Assembly (NCBI GenBank): GCA_934667465.1
Contig: CAKUMG010000216.1
Span: forward strand, 1-8,140
Reading direction: 5' to 3'
Origin: an uncultured Actinoplanes sp.
GTDB lineage: Bacteria > Actinomycetota > Actinomycetes > Mycobacteriales > Micromonosporaceae
Length of the DNA: 8,140 nt
Shown: one piece after another, positions 5,840-8,140 of the stretch
Position numbering within the stretch: position 1 is the stretch's first letter
Layout: each line of letters starts with the position of its first letter
The notes under the pieces: model-generated
Database searches by the model: none
What the model was told of the DNA's origin: nothing
What the model saw: only the letters and a program-made list of their open reading frames with translations
Program-made: the position numbers and the translations under genes

Positions 5840-6803
5840 AAGCAGCGCTGGGGACGTCGAACAGCACCGACCGCGACACGCTGCCCACGGGCTTGCCGCC
5901 GGACAGCACCACCACGTTGAGCGAGTCGCTGGTCAGCATCGCCGACAGGGCGTCGTAGAGGGTGCCGTCGATCGGGACCGTCGGCAGCCGCTGGATGTCC
6001 TCGACCTGTCCCAGCGGCCGCATCACGTCGCGGACCGGCGTCACGGCCAGCCGCCGGACGCCCCGGTCCCGGCCGATGAAGTCGGTCACCGTCTCCGACG
6101 CCGGGTCGCTGAGCAACTCGGCCGGGCGCGCGTACTGCTGGAGCAGGCCGCCCTCGCCGAGGACCGCGATCCGGTCGCCGAGCCGGACGGCCCCGTCGAG
6201 GTCGCGGGTGGCCAGCACGACGGTCGTGCGCAGGGTGGCCTGCAGCTCGCGGAACTCGTCCCGGAACGGACCGGCCGCGGGGAACGGCTCGTCCATGAGG
6301 AGGACGAGCGGGTCCGCGGCGAGCGCCCGGGCCACGGCGGCCCGCTGCCGCTGGTCGCCGGAGAGCTCGTGCGGGTACCGGTCGCCGTACCGGGAAGGGT
6401 CGAGTCCGACCAGGTCGAGCAGCTCGTCGGCGCGGGCCAGGGCCATTTTGCGCTTCCAGCCGAGCAGGCGCGGCACCGTGCCGGCGTTGGCGCGGATGCT
6501 CTGGTGGGGGAAGAGGCCCGCCTTCGAGGTGACGTAGCCGAGGTGCCGGCGCAGCTCGACCGGGTTGCGCCCGGTCACGTCCTCGCCGCCGATCAGGATC
6601 CGGCCCTTGCTGGGCTCGGTCAGGCGGTTGAGCATGCGCAGGATTGTCGACTTGCCGCAGCCCGCGGGGCCGAGGAGCACGACCAGCTCGCCGGCGCGCA
6701 CCTCCAGGCTGATGTCGCCGACCGCCACGGTCCCGTCGGGGTAGACCTTGCCCAGATTTTCCAGCGTGAGCGAGGCTGCCGTGTTTCCCGCGGTAGCGTC
6801 CAC
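5838..6803 (-). CDS. Osmoprotectant (glycine betaine/carnitine/choline type) ABC transporter ATP-binding protein with degenerate catalytic loops
   Basis: A 321-residue protein of the OpuCA/ProV family: an ATPase domain (about 11-240) followed by a C-terminal CBS-like region (about 250-316). Walker A GPAGCGKST (45-53) and Walker B LVLLMDEP (166-173, with E172) are intact. The signature reads LSGDQ (147-151) instead of LSGGQ. The Q-loop glutamine of relatives (YVIQQxGLFPH) is replaced: YVTSKAGLFPH puts S93/K94 there. The D-loop is PAAGPF rather than GALDP, and the H-loop histidine is R200 (ATRDLDGA for VTHDMDEA). Function would be ATP-driven solute uptake with the divergent permease, but these changes suggest weak or lost hydrolysis. 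The GTG at 6803 is preferred because AGGAAGG precedes it by six to seven bases and it fits the family N-terminus; the frame stays open further upstream without support. One CBS unit is seen, where relatives often have two. Confidence 0.85.
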   Translation of the reverse strand: MDATAGNTAASLTLENLGKVYPDGTVAVGDISLEVRAGELVVLLGPAGCGKSTILRMLNRLTEPSKGRILIGGEDVTGRNPVELRRHLGYVTSKAGLFPHQSIRANAGTVPRLLGWKRKMALARADELLDLVGLDPSRYGDRYPHELSGDQRQRAAVARALAADPLVLLMDEPFPAAGPFRDEFRELQATLRTTVVLATRDLDGAVRLGDRIAVLGEGGLLQQYARPAELLSDPASETVTDFIGRDRGVRRLAVTPVRDVMRPLGQVEDIQRLPTVPIDGTLYDALSAMLTSDSLNVVVLSGGKPVGSVSRSVLFDVPSAA

Positions 6804-6808
6804 GTATG
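6794..6808 (+). promoter_or_regulatory. -10 box positioned for a leaderless transcript into the permease
   Basis: TAGCGT at 6794-6799, inside the region of the divergent ATPase start, is followed by six bases and an ATG at 6806. This is the same arrangement as before folP and the 95-residue gene. No Shine-Dalgarno precedes that ATG. The ATPase GTG (6803-6801, minus) is only two bases away from it. Confidence 0.4.
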
Positions 6809-6946
6809 TCCTTCCTGTCGAGGGCGCCTGAGCCGGCGCGGTTTCCGGGCAGGCCAGGAAACCCGTGGTTCTCCCTCGACGATGCCGCCGAAATCCTCGG
6901 CGCGCTGCGGTTTCCCGCCGGTCCCACCCGGGAGCGCCGCGCATGA
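6806..6946 (+). CDS. 46-residue leaderless ORF coupled to the permease gene
   Basis: A frame of 46 codons runs from an ATG six bases behind TAGCGT to a TGA that overlaps the permease ATG (ATGA, 6943-6946). The peptide begins MSFLSRAPEPARFPGR, contains NPWFSLDDAAEILGAL, and ends in ERRA. About four fifths of its codons end in G or C, compatible with coding. It could be a leader peptide coupling transcription or translation to the permease, or a remnant of a second permease; actinobacterial osmoprotectant permeases often have an N-terminal NPWFS-like stretch by recollection. It could also be chance in GC-rich DNA. Nested inverted repeats overlie its first half. Confidence 0.4.
   Translation: MSFLSRAPEPARFPGRPGNPWFSLDDAAEILGALRFPAGPTRERRA
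6817..6880. repeat. Nested inverted repeats in the divergent ATPase/permease control region
   Basis: The outer pair is GTCGAGGG (6817-6824) with CCCTCGAC (6873-6880). The inner pair is GGTTTCC (6840-6846) with GGAAACC (6857-6863). Both are perfect and their centres differ by only three bases. GCGGTTTCC, including the inner arm (6838-6846), recurs as a direct copy at 6907-6915, and a related GTTTCCCG lies at 6783-6790. This fits either an operator array for a regulator of both genes or an RNA structure in the permease leader. Confidence 0.5.
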
Positions 6947-7617
6947 ACCACCTCTCCGCGGCCTTCGCCTGGCTGAACGACCCGCTGAACTGGACCGGCC
7001 CGGGCGGCCTGCTGGAACGGCTCCAGGAACACCTGGTGATCAGCGGCTTGGCGGTGCTGCTGGCCTGCGCGGTCGGCTGGCCGCTGGGCGCCTGGCTCGG
7101 GCACCGCGGCCGGGGGAACGAAACAGGCGGCCCGACGCTCGCACTGCCGGCGTTGGCGCTGGTGCTGATTTTGCCGCTGGGCTCCGGCCGGCTGCCGGTG
7201 GTGGTGGCGCTGACGGTGCTCGCCGTGCCGCCGCTGCTCACGAGCGCCCGCGCGGGGCTGCGCCAGGCCGATCCGGAGACCCGCGAGGCGGCCGTGGGAA
7301 TGGGTCTTTCCGGGGGACAGCTGCTGCGCCGCGTCGAACTGCCGCTCGCGCTGCCGTTCCTGGCGGCCGGGCTGCGTACGGCTGCGGTCCGGGTCGTCGC
7401 GACGGCCGCGCTGGCGGCGCTCGTGAACGGCGGGGGCCTGGGGGAGATCATCTCGGCCGGGTTCGGGACGAGCGCCGGCGGTCAGGTCGTCGCCGGTGGG
7501 ATCGTCGTCGCGCTGCTCGCGCTGCTGGTCGAGGGGGTGCTGGCGGTGGTGCAGCGGGCGGTCACGCCGCGCGGCGTCCGCCGGGTGAGGGCTGCTGCGG
7601 CGGCTCCCGCGGGGTGA
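6943..7617 (+). CDS. Osmoprotectant ABC transporter permease (OpuCB/ProW type)
   Basis: A 224-residue inner-membrane permease, near the family length of about 215. It has a short N-terminus (LNDPLNWTGPGGLLERLQEHL) followed by about five helices at 32-51, 66-79, 84-102, 135-165 and 181-203. The ATPase-contacting EAA loop is intact: EAAVGMGLSGGQLLRRVELP at 115-134. The following TAAVRVVATAALAALVNGGGLGEII block (146-170) is typical of glycine betaine/choline permeases. The ATG at 6943 is chosen for the match to family N-termini, the GGAG eight bases upstream and the ATGA overlap with the 46-codon ORF. It diverges from the ATPase gene; no second permease or substrate-binding protein gene follows in the window, which is unusual for this family. 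Confidence 0.88.
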   Translation: MNHLSAAFAWLNDPLNWTGPGGLLERLQEHLVISGLAVLLACAVGWPLGAWLGHRGRGNETGGPTLALPALALVLILPLGSGRLPVVVALTVLAVPPLLTSARAGLRQADPETREAAVGMGLSGGQLLRRVELPLALPFLAAGLRTAAVRVVATAALAALVNGGGLGEIISAGFGTSAGGQVVAGGIVVALLALLVEGVLAVVQRAVTPRGVRRVRAAAAAPAG

Positions 7618-7915
7618 GTTCTTGCAGCTGTACGGGCGTTCCGGGCGCCGCCTCGACTCAGCGCTCCGGGTCGGTGGCACAGGGCTCTCCGCGCGAGCTT
7701 GAGCGTGGTTGCGGCTCCGGCGCGACCATCCGGCTGTCCTGCCGGGTCGAGGCCGGACCCCGGGAGGCCCGCACCGAGAATTTCCCGGCGGATTTCGCCA
7801 CCGCCCGTCCCGGCGGTCACCTGCTGATTTGCCGGGCCGGTCGCGTGACGGGGGACACCTCATCGGCCTTTGCCCCGTTTCGCCGACGCCAGCGGCCTCG
7901 GTAGCATCTGGCCCC
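7618..7915. other. Gene-poor region after the permease
   Basis: Nothing convincing is coded in these 298 bases; open frames here lack ribosome sites and have inconsistent third-position bias. A weak stem (CCGGGT at 7742-7747 with ACCCCGG at 7757-7763, one bulge) might terminate the permease transcript. TCCCGGCGG occurs twice (7783-7791 and 7808-7816). Both are modest signals in GC-rich DNA. The 3' end holds the promoter of the next gene. Confidence 0.5.
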
Positions 7916-7918
7916 ATG
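7902..7918 (+). promoter_or_regulatory. -10 box for a near-leaderless transcript of the last gene
   Basis: TAGCAT at 7902-7907 is followed by eight bases and the ATG at 7916, so the transcript leader would be zero to two bases. TTCGCC at 7879-7884, 17 bases upstream of the box, is a possible weak -35. No Shine-Dalgarno precedes the ATG. Confidence 0.45.
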
Positions 7919-8140
7919 TTCGACCGGGATCCCGAGGGGAAGCAGAGCAACCGCCTCCTCAGGGCGCTGATCTGGGGTGGCGTGGGCCTCGCCCCGCTCG
8001 CGGCGATCCTGGTCCTGATCAGCGACACCTCCGGCACCGTGCGGGTCTCCGTCCTGCTGGTCGCCGTCTGCGTGGTCCTCATCGGCGCCGCCATGCTCAT
8101 CCGCCACGACCCGGTCATCGCCGGCCTCGAGGTCGAGGAG
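7916..8140 (+). CDS. N-terminal part of a small membrane protein of unknown function (runs off right edge)
   Basis: The frame is open for 75 codons from the ATG at 7916 to the end of the window. A charged N-terminus (MFDRDPEGKQSNR) leads to two membrane helices at about 15-34 and 43-62 with a short loop. The chain then turns polar and acidic (HDPVIAGLEVEE), as if a cytoplasmic, possibly coiled-coil, domain begins. By recollection, similar two-helix proteins beginning MF-R-DPE occur in Micromonosporaceae with no assigned role. The start is supported by the TAGCAT box just upstream. The C-terminus and true length are unknown. Confidence 0.7.
   Translation, partial: MFDRDPEGKQSNRLLRALIWGGVGLAPLAAILVLISDTSGTVRVSVLLVAVCVVLIGAAMLIRHDPVIAGLEVEE

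Noticed and set aside
6804..7451. N-terminal extension of the ATPase upstream of 6803
   Set aside because: The frame stays open but the translation is Arg/Ser/Ala-rich, runs antisense to the permease and has no family similarity; GTG at 6803 has a ribosome site.
7783..7816. Direct repeat TCCCGGCGG
   Set aside because: Two nine-base GC-only copies 25 bases apart are expected by chance in this composition.
6369..7904. A 500-codon plus-strand frame overlapping the ATPase and permease
   Set aside because: Low-complexity Arg/Gly/Ala translation in the wrong frame relative to the recognisable permease; no start signal.
5635..8118. A very long minus-strand open frame (over 800 codons) across the transporter genes
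   Set aside because: It is antisense or out of frame to the ATPase and permease, Arg/Pro-rich without family motifs; a typical artefact of GC-rich DNA.
1..8140. CRISPR arrays, tRNA/rRNA genes, insertion sequences, integrases
   Set aside because: Looked for on both strands; no repeat-spacer pattern, cloverleaf, transposase motif or terminal inverted repeats seen.

Overview
The window is high-GC DNA with the strong G/C third-position bias of an actinomycete. Several things point towards the family Micromonosporaceae (for example Actinoplanes): the folP-folB-folK-DUF3180 order, the style of the small conserved membrane proteins, and repeated start codons directly behind TANNNT boxes. This is inference from recalled gene neighbourhoods, not from a search.

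Layout. (1) Bases 1-1067, minus strand, are the beginning of an operon resembling the actinobacterial conjugation / type IV secretion-like clusters. It holds a two-helix pilin-like protein (768-1067), a TcpE-like small membrane protein (392-754), a 16-codon mini-ORF (345-395), and the Pro-rich, acidic N-terminus of a larger protein that runs off the left edge (1-348). (2) Bases 1068-1374 are a divergent intergenic region with several perfect dyads and a probable leaderless promoter. (3) Bases 1375-3651, plus strand, are a tightly overlapping folate operon: folP, folB, folK and a DUF3180 membrane protein, every junction being a 4-base ATGA/GTGA overlap. (4) Bases 3709-5800 hold an orphan permease-like protein of the RbsC/BPD_transp_2 fold, a 95-residue soluble protein of unknown function, and a four-helix membrane protein. 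(5) A strong GC hairpin at 5810-5839 separates these from a convergent gene. (6) Bases 5838-7617 hold a divergent pair from an osmoprotectant (OpuC/ProV-ProW type) ABC transporter. The minus-strand ATPase has substitutions at the Q-loop, D-loop and H-loop. The plus-strand permease is preceded by a 46-codon, apparently leaderless ORF overlaid by nested inverted repeats. (7) Bases 7618-7915 are a gene-poor stretch. (8) From 7916 a small membrane protein runs off the right edge.

How the genes work together. FolP, FolB and FolK catalyse adjacent steps from dihydroneopterin to dihydropteroate, and the overlaps imply coupled translation. FolE (GTP cyclohydrolase), often next to these genes in actinomycetes, is not in the window. 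The secretion-like cluster would form an envelope complex, with its ATPases expected left of the window. The osmoprotectant transporter looks incomplete here: no substrate-binding protein and no second permease are visible.

The points most worth a second look are the degenerate ATPase, the nested-repeat / leaderless small ORF in front of the permease, the double ATGA mini-ORF in the secretion-like operon, and the repeated TANNNT-N6-8-start architecture at six genes.
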